Below are positions 22,601-35,425 of a stretch of DNA of 64,000 nt, one piece after another; within the stretch, counting starts at the first letter, position 1; every line of letters starts with the position of its first letter. The notes under the pieces were generated by a model. The model did not search any database and had not been told where the DNA came from. It saw only the letters and a list, made by a program, of their open reading frames with translations. This stretch comes from Macrocystis pyrifera. Its lineage: Eukaryota > Sar > Phaeophyceae > Laminariales > Laminariaceae. The stretch covers positions 8,207,023 through 8,271,022 of the forward strand of contig JASSKH010000024.1 in NCBI GenBank assembly GCA_031763025.1, given 5' to 3'. Both the position numbers and the translations under genes were made by a program.

Positions 22601-23840
22601 TGCCGGTATGGCATGCACCAGCCACCAATACCGGCACTATTATAGCGGCAACCGGCACTAATTACGCCGCACACTACCACACCGGGCGAATCCCGCCGGC
22701 GCCAGCCGATTCCGCAGGCACTATATGTATTTATGTAGGGCAGCCTCGGCACTATTCAACTGGCACTATCGAGGGCAACCGGAACTACTGCATGCACCGC
22801 CGTCATATGCGCCAACACTTTTTTCTACAAGATTTAGTGACGAGTGAGGCCACAGAGTCACTCGAGTGGACGAGACTCGGTACGAAGCCCACCGTTATCG
22901 CCGTCCATAGCACCAGCCGGTCTCCTCAACGAACGCATGGCGTCTGGGCGAGAGAATAGGAACCGCTTTGTGTTCATGCTCATGTCTAAAAGATCCTTAT
23001 GTTCCCACCCAGGGTGGTAATGTTCTACTGCCGTAGCGGTGCGAGAGGCTTCGAGACAAGCACTGCCCCACCCATTCATCCAGCTTATGCATGCACTGCT
23101 GCTGCAGCTTCCAAACCTTTGTGGATGCGGATGGGAAAATGCTGCGAGCTCCTTCTTACCACACTCATCCCTAGCGCGGTGCGGAAGAAAAACTAGGGAT
23201 GGAATCAGCTGGATGCCACCCTACGTGCTGGTTAGTTTTACAGATCATATTTTTTCTTTCCGGGGTTACTGCCACGCTGAGCGCTCAGCGCGGAGGTGTA
23301 TCCCGGGCGAGACCCTCGCCCCTGCTTTGGGGCAGGAGGAGGCCTCATCCAATCCTATACTTCCTCTAAATGATAGGTGAAGCTGCAGAAGAATACTGCA
23401 GGACACTTGACGGTCAAAAACGTTTATGGTCGAACGTACCACCCCTTATTATTTAGGATGCCCCCCCCCCCCCCCCCTCCCGCCTGCTCTGCTATACCTA
23501 CGACGGGAGCATGCAGTAGAAATCAGAGCTGAATATGCTGTGCAAACACAGGGGAAGGAAACTAGTATTAGGGATACAATCACAATCTGCAGTTTGGTTG
23601 TCGTAGAAAGAATTCGGCGTTATGGTTCGCATTCGTTTGTTTGAGCACGCATTAAATAGCGCGTAGCTCACTTTGACTGCAGCAGCAACTGGCATTGTGT
23701 GGTTGATCGCGCGGCTGGGAATGCCAACTGGATATACCACACGGCAAGGCGCCGGCAGACTAGTATATCACGCGAACAGACATGGCTGTTACTCGCAGCC
23801 GGGCAGCGGTTCTGACTACAATGCCCCCTCCCCGTAACCC
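22601..23840. other. intergenic DNA with GCCGGCACTA-type hairpins
   Basis: The first 200 bp contain repeated short CCGGCACTA and AGTGCCGG motifs. A C run lies at 23461-23477. No exon can be supported. Confidence 0.35.
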
Positions 23841-24029
23841 GACTCCAAAGGCTTCACACGCCGGGCAGATCACGATGCAGATACCGTAACATGCTGACCT
23901 GCCGCCATGAGATGCTGCGCACGATCTGTGTACCGCAGTAGTGCATATCTACAACCCAGCAAACACAAAGCCCTTCTGTCGATCATGCTAAGTCCTCCTC
24001 TTACCCGGCAACGCGTTCCAGGTCATGCT

Positions 24030-24318
24030 CTCACAGAGCAGGCGTTCTACGATAGAGATTAACCCTGATTTTTCTGAGGCTCCCATGTACCCCCCTAGGG
24101 AAAATAAAATGCGGAATTCACCGGAGACAAACGTTTTGAATACGGCTGATGCTACACGCATCTCGTACGTGTACGTACATACGCAATGTGCCCAACAATG
24201 TGGAGCACAAGCTATGTACCCATCCCTCCCTCCCTCAACTGGCGCCCGGTGAGGACGCCGTGGTGGCTCAGGACGGTCTCTTCCCAAATGTGATACCCCT
24301 ATCGTAGAACGCCTCAGA
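24030..24318. repeat. family E element, complete copy
   Basis: It starts GGCGTTCTACGATAGAG and ends CTATCGTAGAACGCCTCAG, a 17-19 bp terminal inverted repeat. The internal ORFs are short and unrelated to known transposases. Confidence 0.75.
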
Positions 24319-24379
24319 CTAGGAATCTATTTACAGTATCTGCCCAGTGAAATATCTAGATCATTATCTGGGAATCGAT

Positions 24380-25570
24380 TATCGGTCTCAGGTATGAAAT
24401 TATTCGAGGAAGTCGACCGCGGATTCGTTTTCCGTCAAGCTGTTCTTCGAAAAATCTGCGACCCTCCCGCCTCCCGCCGCGCGCGCTCTGCTGTACATTC
24501 GGCTACAAATCAAACGCTTCGAAAATCCCGCGCGAAAAGAAACTCCTGCCGTCCTCCTCCCCGCACGGAATTACAAGCCAAATGCTTCGAGAAAGCCTCC
24601 GCGAATGAGCAAGGTAGGGGTAGTGTCTAAATTTTAAAGCTTCTCACAAGACAAAAAAAATTACCCAAAAAGCCTCCGCGAAATAAACTCCTGCCGTCCT
24701 CCTTCCTCCCCGCATGGAATTACAAGTCAAATGCTTGAAGAAAGCCTCCGTGAATGAGCCATGCAAAGGTAGGGGTAGTGCCTTCATCATGACGCGCCGA
24801 TTTTTTTCTTCGATTTTTTTTGTTCACGCAAACCAACCAAACATTCTCTGTACTACTCGTACTTCTGAAACAACTATACTGCAGTATTAGAACTTTCATA
24901 CGAAAACGGTATGGTAATAGTTGCCCACTCGAGGGGCTCAACGCCGGCCAGAGATTATTGTCTCAGAAGGCAAAAATATGCCACCCCTCCCGTGCGTTGA
25001 GTCTAATCGACCTCTGCACAGACCCCCCCTCCCCCCGCGCGCGCTCTGGTATACCTAAAACTAACACACAAAGGCTTCGAAAAAGCCTCCGCGCAATAAA
25101 ACTCCTGCCCCCCCCTCCCCTCTATGCATCTATGCATCTAGTCAAAAGGAAAAATACTCTAAAAAAGCTTCTGCAACCTCAGCCAACCTCTTGCGAAGAC
25201 TCCTCTCGCCCTGCCATACATAAACTACAAGACAGAGGGTTTCGAAAACGCTCAGCAGGTAAACCTCTGCACAGACCCCCGCCACATACATGACTACAAG
25301 ATACAGGCATCGAAGAAAACGTTCCGCTACTAAAACCCCTGTACAGAACCCTCGCCCCGCTGTACGTAAGCTGCAAGACAAAGGTGCCGAAAAAAGCCTC
25401 CATAAGTAAACCCCAGCACAGACCCCCGCTATACTTCGTACATAGTTACAAGGAAAAAGGGTCCGAAGAAACCTCCGCACAAAACCTCTGTACGGACCCC
25501 CCCTTCCCTCGCCCTACTATGATAATACACGTAAACGAACATTACAAGACAAAGGCTTCGAAAAAGCCGG
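24380..25570. repeat. array derived from the end of an exon
   Basis: Diverged units of about 75-130 bp contain ACAAGACAAAGGCTTCGAAA and AAAGCCTCCGCG. On the - strand each unit resembles the last 30-40 bases of the EF-hand gene's exon at 25542-25729 (GGCTTTTTCGAAGCCTTTGT .. TTGTA). The - strand frame at 25142-25480 stays open through three units. Confidence 0.65.
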
Positions 25571-25729
25571 CCGCGAAGTCGTCTGCCGTAAGGCTTTCCT
25601 CGGACGTTTGCAGCCGCGGCGTGCTCCTCGCGAAGGCGTCCCACGAGAGCTGGGGCACTTGCAGCGAGAGCAGCATGCGCCGGATGGTCCTTTGCTCGAG
25701 CCGCCCGGACTTCGAGACGTCGTACAGCT
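25542..25729 (-). CDS. EF-hand gene, possible last exon
   Basis: It reads LYDVSKSGRLEQRTIRRML .. LQVPQLSWDAF .. LTADDFAAGFFEAFVL, then TAA. The acceptor is CAACAG before 25729 (phase 1). The loop DVSKSGRLEQRT has EF-hand spacing but Thr instead of Glu at position 12, so weak or no calcium binding is expected. The exon may end at the TAA or splice at the overlapping GTAATG. Its phase does not match the exon at 29945, so one exon between them is missing. Confidence 0.7.
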
Positions 25730-25879
25730 CTGTTGCGGCGAAGAGGGGAGCATTAGACCGGGTGCAGGAGGAGGCATGTTTGTGGTATAGGGGTGTGGGG
25801 GGCGTGTGCTATGGTAGAAGTAGCACCTTATTTTTCTGAGGCTCCTGACTTGATTATAGCATCTGAACTCCATATCCCC

Positions 25880-26425
25880 CCCCTCCTATATATACCTGGT
25901 ATATATATATAGACTGGGTTGGCGTCGTTTGGCGACGACGCTGTAAAAAACGCCTCTCATTTCGTGAGCTAGACAGCCAGGGTACCGTTTTTTTTTTTTT
26001 TTGTTTTTTTTTTTTTTGGCGGTTACCACGGCTGGCGGTCGAGATAGATCATTTTTGTGCTGGGAGAAAGTTTTCTTCGCACAAGGGGGATGGTCGTATC
26101 ACGTAGCGTGTGTATGGTGAGGCACCCACGAGGCAGTTACATAGTGAACCCATTGCTGCCTCTGGAAGTGGCCACACCAGAAGTTAAATCAATCCATTGA
26201 TGCTGCCATCCATATGCAAGAAAACCCGCCTCTAAAGCGGTTCTTAGTAGGATGCAGCTCATCCTTCATGCGACTCGCCCAACACCTCACGGCGCTTCGC
26301 GCTTGGTGCAAGCAATGTCTGCCTGGTCGGTGAAAACCCGACGTGGTCCGTCCCGTCATTGTAGGGACACGAGGGTCTATGGTCATACGACTACGGCCAT
26401 GCACGATAATGAGTACACCCCGCCC
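25880..26425 (+). mobile_element. family A SINE-like repeat, near full length
   Basis: It starts CTGGTATATATATA..GGTTGGCGTCG, has two T runs near 25987-26017, and ends CATGCACGATAATGAGTACA plus C-rich sequence. Order and length match 38617-39147. Confidence 0.8.
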
Positions 26426-26849
26426 CGCAAAAAAGTATTTCCGGAAAAAAAAGACGCATAACGTCGGTGTATATACGCCAGGTATATCGTAGGAATTTTG
26501 TACGGGTTTCGTATTGTAAAGCCATAAACTGGAAATAGCGATGTGTGGTACATAGTGGTCCCTCAGAGTCGTTCTACACGGTGAGGGGAGCTGGATGTGT
26601 CACTTTCTCGGGCTCCTCTAGGATGGAGGCGCTCCGCACATCGCCCCGAACACAAAATTACGTTTCCTCACGTGAGAGAAATGGTAATCGTCCCCCCCCC
26701 CCCCCCCCCCCCCCTCGCCCGCAGAACAAACGAAACTGCTAGTAAACCACACATCAGGATTGGAATTGTATTGGTGGATACCAGGTACGTAGCTTCTCAG
26801 TCTCAGTTACAGAGGAAAACTCCCTCGCCATGCAGAATTTTTTTCGGTC

Positions 26850-27285
26850 TAAGCTTCTACCGTGGCGCACAAGGGGAACGATCGCATCACGGAGTGTTTA
26901 TGGCAAGGCACCTACGAGGCAGTTGCTTAGTACCCCCGTAGTTAACCCCGATACCAACCTTAAGATGTTGTTTGGCATGAACGGTGCTGTATCATATTGT
27001 CGTCATATTGATCTCCGGTACCCCCCTCACCGAGCATTCGACGCTGATATCCATACGCAAGAAAGTCCACCTCACAAGGCGTTTCCTATCAGGATGCAGT
27101 CCACCCCTCATGCGAGTCATCAAACACCTCAGGGCGCGGTGCTTCGCACTTGGTGCACGCAATAAATGTCTGCCTGGCCGGGGAAACCCCGACGTGCTCC
27201 GTCCCGACATTGTATACAGGGATGCGAGGGTGAGTCTATGGTAATACGACCACTACCGTACATGGCATGAGTACATGCCCTTCCC
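26850..27285 (+). mobile_element. family A repeat, diverged
   Basis: It carries CACAAGGGGAACGATCGCAT, GGATGCAG, GACGTGCTCCGTCCCGAC and ATGAGTACATGCCC. It lacks the extreme left end and has several small insertions. Confidence 0.65.
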
Positions 27286-27320
27286 CCCTTACCCCCCTCA
27301 CTGTGGGATCTCTATCCTCG

Positions 27321-27324
<4 letters not shown>

Positions 27325-27351
<27 letters not shown>
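27325..27351. repeat. poly(C) tract
   Basis: A run of about 27 C, with no feature attached on either side that I can identify. Confidence 0.85.
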
Positions 27352-27352
<1 letters not shown>

Positions 27353-27735
27353 ACCCAGCTTCATTATTGTTGCTGAGGTAGAACACACGCAAAGGCAGAG
27401 AGGTGCACCGTATTGTCGATGAGTTTGCTCACTCTGGAGAAATCTACACCTCACCTATAAATTATTTTTCAGCAAAAACCAAAGAAGGTTCAACCCGACG
27501 AACCATCCGATTGTATTGCCTAGAGGTGAACAAAAATAGTCTTCGCTTGCAAAAAAAACGAAAAGAGGGTTCCGACGATTTTGGGTGGAGGAAGGAACCC
27601 CCGTCGAGCAGGGCTGTACTTATCGTAACACTAGTCTCGGTGTCCCGTTAGTGGGCCCAAGTATCCCTCGAAGGTACCTAATATGATTGCCTCGGATACC
27701 TATTCTATTCGTATAGGCGCTAAGGTAGGGCGGTC

Positions 27736-29613
27736 GTTTTTTTTTGTTTTTGTTTTTCAAGCCGCTCAGAGCCACACGGCCGAGCGAGCGAGTGAATGAG
27801 TAGGTACTCAGTTGATTTTCAGTCTTGACCCTCTACCTTCACGCCTTTTTTAGTGTCGCGATACGTAGGCTAGGCACCGCCATGGCGTTGTTTGGTTTAC
27901 GTACGCCGCACCAACTAAACGTACATCGAGTCCTTTTCGTTTTCAGTGAGGTTCAGAGACCAAACGCGGTAGTGAATATAGTAGGGTCATACCCCCCCTA
28001 CGAGCAGCGCCGGTATTATACATCGTCACGCGCTAGAAGCCCAACCCCTGGGGTTGTGTTTGGGTGTTTCGCTCACACGTCTTCTCAAACTCGGTGGTTG
28101 GGACTCCTCAATAGCGCACGGTAGAGGTGGTGCCTTGTAGGGGTAGTGCCTTGCAGGCGTGGTGCCTTGGAAGGGTGGTGCCTCACCCGGTATTCTCTGA
28201 GCTACCCCCAAAAGAAGCTCAGTGCCTCATCCAAAACTTGACTTCGAAGAATGAAAATTTGCTCGCGCCAACCCGACCAACGTTTCTACGCGCCATGGTA
28301 GGCCTGAAACAAATGTGCTATGGTTACGGGGGACAATAGCAGTCAGGACCCAGCACGCAGACAAAAGCCTATGAGCTACAGAGTTTTTACTGAACGGATT
28401 TGGTCCTGTTTACTATGTTTCCCCAAAATAGTACACACCTGGTACAAGTATAGTACTAACCGGTATACACTCTACTGCAGTAGATGTTGACTTGAGGAGA
28501 TCGATCGGTCAGAAGAAAAAACGAGCCGAAAAAGCGCAACCCCTTGTGTGCTGTCGTCTTCCCGCTGATTCATGCATCGCCACAACGCAGCGCGTGGTCA
28601 CAGGACAGGCTCCACCCGACACCTCTGGCGTGGAATGTTACCTCAGGACGAGAAGAAAAACTAGAAACAACAAATATCCCCTGGTACACACGATAGGGTA
28701 GCTGAAACAAGTCGATGCCTGGCACCTTAAGACAAAAAAAAATAAAATAAAAATGAGATCAGCACACGTGCGTACGTGTCAGATACATATGATACGCTGT
28801 ACGAGTCGAAACTGCCCGTGCCATAAATGACACTACGATTTCACATTCAAGTGCAAACCTACCAAATAGTCTCTTGGCATCTGAGGGCTGTAGTGTGTCC
28901 GCCGCCGGTGCAGACTTGTTCGATATGCGCCTCGCGTCCTGTTGAGGGGTACATACATACACACATGCATTTATATCCGGTACATGCAGGAGGCGTTCAG
29001 TGCGCGGGAAAAACGTCCCCTATTGAGCGATGCATCGGGGGGTACGGGTTGCGCCTTGTTCTGTTACTGGCATCTCTCTCACACGACGAGCTCAAACATG
29101 TCTCACCCAAAAACGTCACCCCGAAAGAATGTTTTTTCGCGCGACCCTGACTGGGATTTTCTATGCGCTAAACACGACATATAATCCTGAAAAAAAACAC
29201 AAATACACCGCAGCGCAGGGGTGCACGAAAAATAGAAAGAAAGAAGAAACGGAGCCGCTCTCGCCGCGATGTCGGAATTGAAAACAAACTATCGGGTCCA
29301 CGTAGGTGGCGGGTTGCGATGTTTTTGTCAGAAATGAAGCAAAGCTTGTTTAATTCCTTTTGTTTCAGTTTTGTTTGACGTACACGATCCGTATATACCC
29401 CTCCCCCTGCCTGAGACTAAAATAAAAAACAAAATGGGATGTGGGATGTCGATTTGTTTTTCATGTAACCTTGTGCACAGCGTGTTCGTTCAGAGTACAA
29501 ATACAAGCACTAACTAATCGAGGAGCTTAACCGGTCCGAAAAATATTTTGAGCCTAAAAACGAATTCCGCTGCCGTGGGGCGAGTCCGTTTTTTTTCTTC
29601 TGTCGTCGTTGAG

Positions 29614-29615
<2 letters not shown>
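27736..29615. other. intron of the EF-hand gene, no exon found
   Basis: It contains the poly(T)-led repeat at 27736-27860 and unassigned sequence. An exon linking 29945 to 25729 (phase 0 to 1) is expected between those points, but no candidate stood out. Confidence 0.35.

Positions 29616-29646
<31 letters not shown>
29616..29646. repeat. poly(G) tract
   Basis: A run of about 31 G followed by TTGACTG; a family D repeat begins shortly after. Confidence 0.85.
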
Positions 29647-29648
<2 letters not shown>

Positions 29649-29944
29649 GACTGTCCCCGCAAACGCTAATGTGATAGTACTCGACCGGCAGAGATGCTCA
29701 CATGCATAAGGTTTCGTACCTCGGGCATATCAATATGTTCCTAACCTGCACGATCTACTGCAGCTCGTGATGCTGCGCAGCTCTTGAGAGCCGGGTGGTC
29801 TGCGTGGTCTACAGGACAAATTTACTCGGTGGGATCCGTGCTAAAACATCTCAAGACGGCAGGGTCGTTAGGGTCTAGATGATCAAGCTCATGATCTAGA
29901 TCATGATGAGCTGTCCGAAGTGCACGATCTTCTCCTCGTCTCAC

Positions 29945-30055
29945 CACAGCGTTCTCGTACTCGATGAGGTTTCGGATGAGATTGTGCTGGGGTGGCGATG
30001 CCTTGTTGAAGATCACCGGCACCAGCTCCCCCACCTCCACGCTACCGCTCATGTC
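29945..30055 (-). CDS. EF-hand gene exon, second EF loop
   Basis: Thirty-seven codons run DMSGSVEVGELVPVIF .. NLIEYENAV. With the DK that ends the previous exon it forms DKDMSGSVEVGE, a canonical 12-residue loop (Asp 1 and 3, Ser 5, Gly 6, Ser 7, Glu 9, Glu 12). The acceptor is GGTAG and the donor GTGAGA, both phase 0. Confidence 0.88.
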
Positions 30056-30079
30056 CTACCATAAGGAGGAACGCAAAAG

Positions 30080-30478
30080 GCGTTGTACATACGGGGGGGG
30101 AGGGGGGGGGGGTGACATGGAAATATCAACACCGCTCATGTCCTACCACATGGAGGGACGCAAATAGGCGTTCTATACGGCAGGGGGCAGGGTTTGAAAC
30201 GGAAACGTCCATGGTTGCACCTCTCACATCCTGGGGAGCAACGCAAAAAGGCGTCTAACATGAGGGGCGGGGGTGGGTGGGGGGTGTACTCATTCTCAGT
30301 AATGCCCGTAGTCGTATGAGGTGATACGGGAGTGTTAAAACCGCTCATGTTCTACCCCTGAGAGGGAGAAGATTGTGCGTTGCACATGAGGGAAGGGGAG
30401 CGGGGTTGACATGGAAATATTAATGTTTGCACCTCTAATGTCTTGGGAAGGACGCGGAAGGCGTTTCGTATGCGGTAG

Positions 30479-30517
<39 letters not shown>

Positions 30518-30640
30518 TGGGCCCTTGTGTAAGGTAAGCCTACTTCCACACTACCGCGAATGTCCTGGGGAGGGACAAAAAAGGCGTGTTGTATTTGGGA
30601 AGTGGGGGGGGGGGGGGGGGGGATAGGAGGCGTTCAGAAG
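30080..30640. repeat. G-run rich repeats with CCTACCACATGGAGGGACGC units
   Basis: Repeated blocks around GCTCATGTCCTAC, GGAGGGACGCAAA and a G run occur five times at 70-110 bp spacing (G runs near 30090, 30260, 30482-30515 and 30604-30622). The EF-hand exon start at 30055 sits next to the first unit, which shares GCTCATGTCCTAC with it. Confidence 0.6.
30283..30330 (-). mobile_element. family A tail-only fragment
   Basis: A G run then TGTACTCATTCTCAGTAATG and CCGTAGTCGTATGA: only the poly(C) end of family A is present. Confidence 0.6.
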
Positions 30641-30789
30641 GAGGGTGAACACAAACTGAACACCAGCACTGAAGACGTCTAAAAAGCAAGAAGACGTTTT
30701 ATTTTTGTGTGCATGCAGGGATGAGGGGGGTGAGGCATGCTGCGATAGAGGTAAAGACACTTTTTAGCCGAATATTTCCTGAATTATGG

Positions 30790-31255
30790 AGCTCCGCTAC
30801 TGAGGAACGGCCCAACAAGGCATGCCTTACAGGGAAACGCCTTGTAAGGCATGTCAAATCCCCAATAAGGCATGCTTCATCCCAACAAGGCATGCCTTTT
30901 CTCAATACGGGACAAGGCATGACGTATCCCAATAAGGCACGTCTTATCCCAATAAAAAGGGATGCCTTGTGCCTTAAACCCGACAAGGCATGCCCCACAA
31001 GAAGGCAGGATTTATCCCAACGAGGCACGCCTTCTCCCAATAAGGCATGGTCTTTCACCCTACAATGCATGCCTTTATCCCGGTAAAAAGACACGTCTTA
31101 CACGCCATAAGGCGTGCCTCATCCCAGAAATAGGGCATGTCTTTTCCTAGACATGAAGCATGCAATATCCCCCAGCAAGGCACGTATTATTCCCCAATAA
31201 GGTAATAAGGCGTGCCTTATTCCCCAGTAAGGCATGATGCCTTATTCGGTATGTA
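30790..31255. repeat. AAGGCATGCCTT palindromic minisatellite
   Basis: About twenty units of 18-25 bp are built on CCCAATAAGGCATGCCTTAT, with the palindrome GGCATGCC or CAAGGCATGCC repeated. Open frames on both strands result from the regular spacing. Confidence 0.8.
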
Positions 31256-31807
31256 CCTGCTGTAGACCACAGGATTGTTCGTCGGGCTAAGCTAACACAT
31301 TTTCTCCCGAAGTTCGCTTTCGGGTGAGATATGGCGCTCCTATGCTACCATCAAGCGAGAGGAAGAGCCTCAGAAATCATTTAAGCGCTTCGTGCGTACC
31401 CATACAAAGAAGAAAAAGCACGCGCAGGATATGGGCTATGGGGATGGGGGATGGGAAAGATCGGAAAGAAAGGTACGTACCCATTTTCATGCTACCAGGA
31501 ACTCATACAATGCGTTATGTATGCTGGGCGGGGATGGGGATGGGGGATGGGCGGCACGGTTGCTCGAAAGACCTGTCCCCACTTCTATGCTACCGTTCAC
31601 GTCCTGGGCAGGGGTGCAGAAAGGCGTATTGTGGGTGGAGATTGGGAGGGGGGTGGGGGTGGGCACGGTTGGAAGGAAGGCGGACATACTTCCACGCTGT
31701 ACAATCGGATGTCAAATATGTTGGGTAGTGCCTCTTCGGTTGGGAAACCCTGTCAGTCATAAATATCCCCGAACGAACACACCTTTTTTCGTTGAAAATT
31801 CTCTCAC

Positions 31808-31938
31808 TTTGTCCAGGTGCAGGAACATGCTACGCATGTTGATGACGGCGACAGTGCTCTTGAACCGGTCCAAAAACCTCCTCCACTCCTCCGAGTCAAG
31901 GCAACCACTCATGTCTTCATCCACGAAGTTGAAAGCCG
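31808..31938 (-). CDS. EF-hand gene exon, first EF loop
   Basis: Forty-three codons read AFNFVDEDMSGCLDSEEW, then LDRFKSTVAVINMR and FLHLDK. The loop DEDMSGCLDSEE is canonical. The acceptor is CTACAG (phase 1, completing an Ala codon begun at 36639) and the donor is GTGAGA (phase 0). The exact phase match with both neighbours supports the gene model. Confidence 0.92.
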
Positions 31939-33029
31939 CTGTAGTGGCATCCAGGGGGGAACCCCCCCCCCCCCCGAGCAATAACGAGCACCCATACACA
32001 TCGGACAGATCATGATCTAGATCATCTATAGATCCTGTACTTACTTCCAGTTACAATGAGATGCTGCACGATCTGCAGTGGGTAACCTATAGATCATATA
32101 CCTGCAGTACTAATGAGATGCTACGCAAGGAATCGGAACCGAGCCATCACATGCCCTACCCGGCAAACTCGATCCAGAATCGTGCGCATCACTTCAATCA
32201 CGGATCTACCGCCAGCATTATCGTGTGTAAAGCAGGGATGTGTGCACAGGTAGCCCCGAAGTTGTCTAGATAATGAGAACGGGGGACTTGATCTGTCCGA
32301 CGATGTGGGAAAGCAAACAGACGCGTGGAACGTGCAGCAAAGCGATGGGATATCCTGGAACACAACACTCCAGAAGTCGGGAGTTTTACCGGTCGAAGCA
32401 CAGTCAGTCCACCCCACGCTCTGCGGAAAGACGTCGCGTCCAATTTTTTTCCATCGTGTCTCAAACGGCGAGTGCTTACGGGAGTAATATAAGTATTAAT
32501 AGCAAAAGGTCTGTCGTTTTCGCATTCCGCCCACCTTCTTCTACTGCAGGGACGAGAGCTAAGGAAGGGCTCGTAGCAGCATCTGCGTTTTCTGAGGCTG
32601 TTCTCACTTGGTTATAGTATAGGAGCCTTAGATACCTCATCAAAACGCTGTTTTTGAGAAACCAAAAGATGAAAACCCGACGAAAAACCCCGAAGCGTAC
32701 GTATGATGGGTACATGACAGTTTTTTGTTGCAAACAAAATGATGCCAGCGAGCTAGCTATCACTGTCGCCTGAGCGTACGAGGTATAATTTGCAGGGTGC
32801 ACCGGAAAGGATCAATCCATCGTCAAGGAAGTTTGGGTGAAATCACTTCGCAAATGACCAGCGGTCAACTACAAAGACAATCCAACGGCGCAATGAAATA
32901 TGCGCGGGGCCACAGGCCGGCGCAGGAGGCGCAGGAGGCCCCATCCAATCCAATACCTGGTACATATCTTATATGATCCACGGTAAGGACACAGGATATA
33001 TCAGTATTCCGACCATAATGAGTTAGCCC

Positions 33030-33120
33030 TTTTAGAGCTGCAGTCCCGTTTTAGGGACAGACCACTCAAATTGCAAGTATTTCGTCCCTTACACGGGACT
33101 GCACTCCTAAAAGAGTTGAG
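33030..33120. repeat. family C palindromic element, copy 3
   Basis: CTGCAGTCCCGTTTTAGGGA, and the inverse CACGGGACTGCACTCC, with an AT core. Confidence 0.75.
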
Positions 33121-33189
33121 GAACCCGGCCAATCCCAGTGACATATGTTGGCGAATATGTATGGCCTCTACCATGTCGAAAAGCGCGCG

Positions 33190-33570
33190 CGGGGGGGGGG
33201 GGGGGGGGGGGGGGGGGTGTACTCATTAGAATGCATGGCCGTAGTCGTATGTCCATAGACCCTCGCATCCCTACAATGCCGGGACGGAGCGCGTCGGGTT
33301 TTCACCGACCAGGCAGACATTGCTTGCACTGCACCAAGCGCGAAGCGCCGTGAGGTGTTGGGCGAGTCGCATGAAGAGTGAACTGCATCCTACCTAAGAA
33401 CCGCTTTCGAGGAAGATTTTCTTGCATATGGATGACAGCATCAATGAATTGTTTTTAATTTCTGGTCTGGCCACTTCTAGAGACAGCAATGGGTTTACTA
33501 CGTAACTGCCTCGTGGGTGCTTCACCATATACACACTACCTGATACGATCATCCCTCTTGCACGGCGCGG
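33190..33570 (-). mobile_element. family A repeat, 5'-truncated
   Basis: A 27 bp G run, TGTACTCATT, CATGGCCGTAGTCGTATG, GGACGGAGCGCGTCGGG, and the CACTTCTAGAGACAGCAATG block, ending before the left part of the unit. Confidence 0.75.
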
Positions 33571-33574
33571 GGGG

Positions 33575-35425
33575 CGGGGGCGGGGGGGGGACGTGCAGGG
33601 GTAGCACGAGCTTACTGTAGTTTTCTGAGGCTCAGCTTTCTTTTACCTCACCCAAAATCTCCTCGCCCCAAAACAAATCTTCGAGAGTAAAGAAAAACAC
33701 GCTCTGGGCGTAAGTATGTTGAAGCATTGGCGTTAATATGAGGACCGGTTAATGTTTATATTGAAGTCTGGGCGTAAATAAATAGTGTATAGGGACCGGT
33801 TGGTCTTCATACGAAAGTCTCAGCGGTCCTGATCGTATACGGCCAGAGTGGTGCTTATGGCTAAGGTGCAACAGGTATACGAGGGGTGCTACACGGTGCG
33901 CCAGAGGTAGATAGCCCTTTAGAGAGTGTATACGAGCACTTTTAGGCGGGAAACGTTTTCTGACAAATGTGTACCATTATCCCATACCGGGTCCCATAAT
34001 GATTTTTTTATAGCACGTGGTAGACTATGGGAATCTTCGTCGGGTAAATCCCACGTATAAATCTGCGCGAGAGTTAGTTCTGGGTGCGCCCCTGCAGGTA
34101 TTGAGGCAAGCAGCTCCTCTGAGGACCAACGCCCCAAGGGGTAGGGTGGACCGTAGCTGGACCAAGCCCGGCGGGAAGGCCTCATAGCTTCGGTTTTTGT
34201 TAGTGGGTGAGCTCGCGCAAGTCCCACACTACCCGGGGGAGATGACTCTCCCGGATGGCTATCTCCACCGCACCTCTGCCCCTCTCGGGGGTCAGGTCAG
34301 GTCGGGTCAACGTGCCCAAACGCCAGCGGTAACAGCAGCCTGTTCTGATGTTGCAACGGGAGCTATGGGCTAAATTGACACACGACACGAAATTGGAACG
34401 TGGAAGTGTGGTGACCTTAGGCTTTATTTTTACCAATCCGCCGGAGGATAAAAAAGAAAAAAATCAAGCGAGGAAAGGAGCCCCAGAATTCTGCAGGTGA
34501 ACGTCGATCGTAGCACGAGCCGTACGACGAATCAGATTCATGGGGAGCTAGCTCAGGAGTCCCTCCTGTCGGGCAGATTTGCTGTTGCGGAGTAAAAAAC
34601 CGATGCTCGTACGCGCTCCTATCGGGCTGGTGCTACGTTACGCAGGCAGATCGCAGACGACTCGATGTTTCTATCTCTTTGTCTCTTTCAGTGTAACTGG
34701 TTTGCCGGCGTGTGTGTATGTAGTGCTTGTCGTATCCAGTACGACGACCATGGCCTTGCATCGTTTGATCCCGTTACTGCGTTACGTTGTGGTGTCTTGG
34801 GCTGTGACCACGGAGGCTGTATTCCCTTCAGGACGAAGAATCAGCACGGATGCCGGGTGTGTCGGGTGTACTGCATACGGGTAGGTAAATGTACAAAACG
34901 GTTTAGATACATCCGCAGAACAAACGCAGGTATAGGATGATGAGCATCTAAAAAGATAACGACCCCAAAACTTCTCCCGGAGCCCTTCTCTGCTATATAA
35001 TACGCCGATAATCGTAAGCCTCCAAGACGAACGCTTTCAGCCTCGTCCAGACGCCACACGAGTGGAGGAAGGGGGGGGGGGGGGGGGTGACGTGGCCTCT
35101 CGACCCGCAATATACACCTCAACAGGAACGACGGAATCTGAGCAAGGCTTGACACCTTACACCCGTCGGGCGCATAGTACTTTGAAGCCAGCGTACACAA
35201 AAAATATGAGGCTTGCTGTCATCTAACCGAATCTTCACTTTACATAATTTTTTTTACAGTTATGGATTTTTCCGGAGTATTATGGGCTGTACCGACGTAA
35301 GGTATTTTTCCAGGTAGAAGGCAAGGAGGACGGAAGGGCGTGCTCACTCTAGAGTACCGTCTTTGCTTGATGTGCACAGCTGTGCGTGTAGAGCAGAGGG
35401 GCACACGAGCCGGCGGCACGACACT
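33575..35425. other. intron, no exon found
   Basis: It contains short G runs (33570s, 35075) and unassigned sequence. The short ORFs here are not supported by splice signals or protein similarity I recognise. Confidence 0.3.

Noticed and set aside
30790..31255. CRISPR-like array
   Set aside because: Units are too short and too variable, without unique spacers of constant length, and the context is eukaryotic introns.
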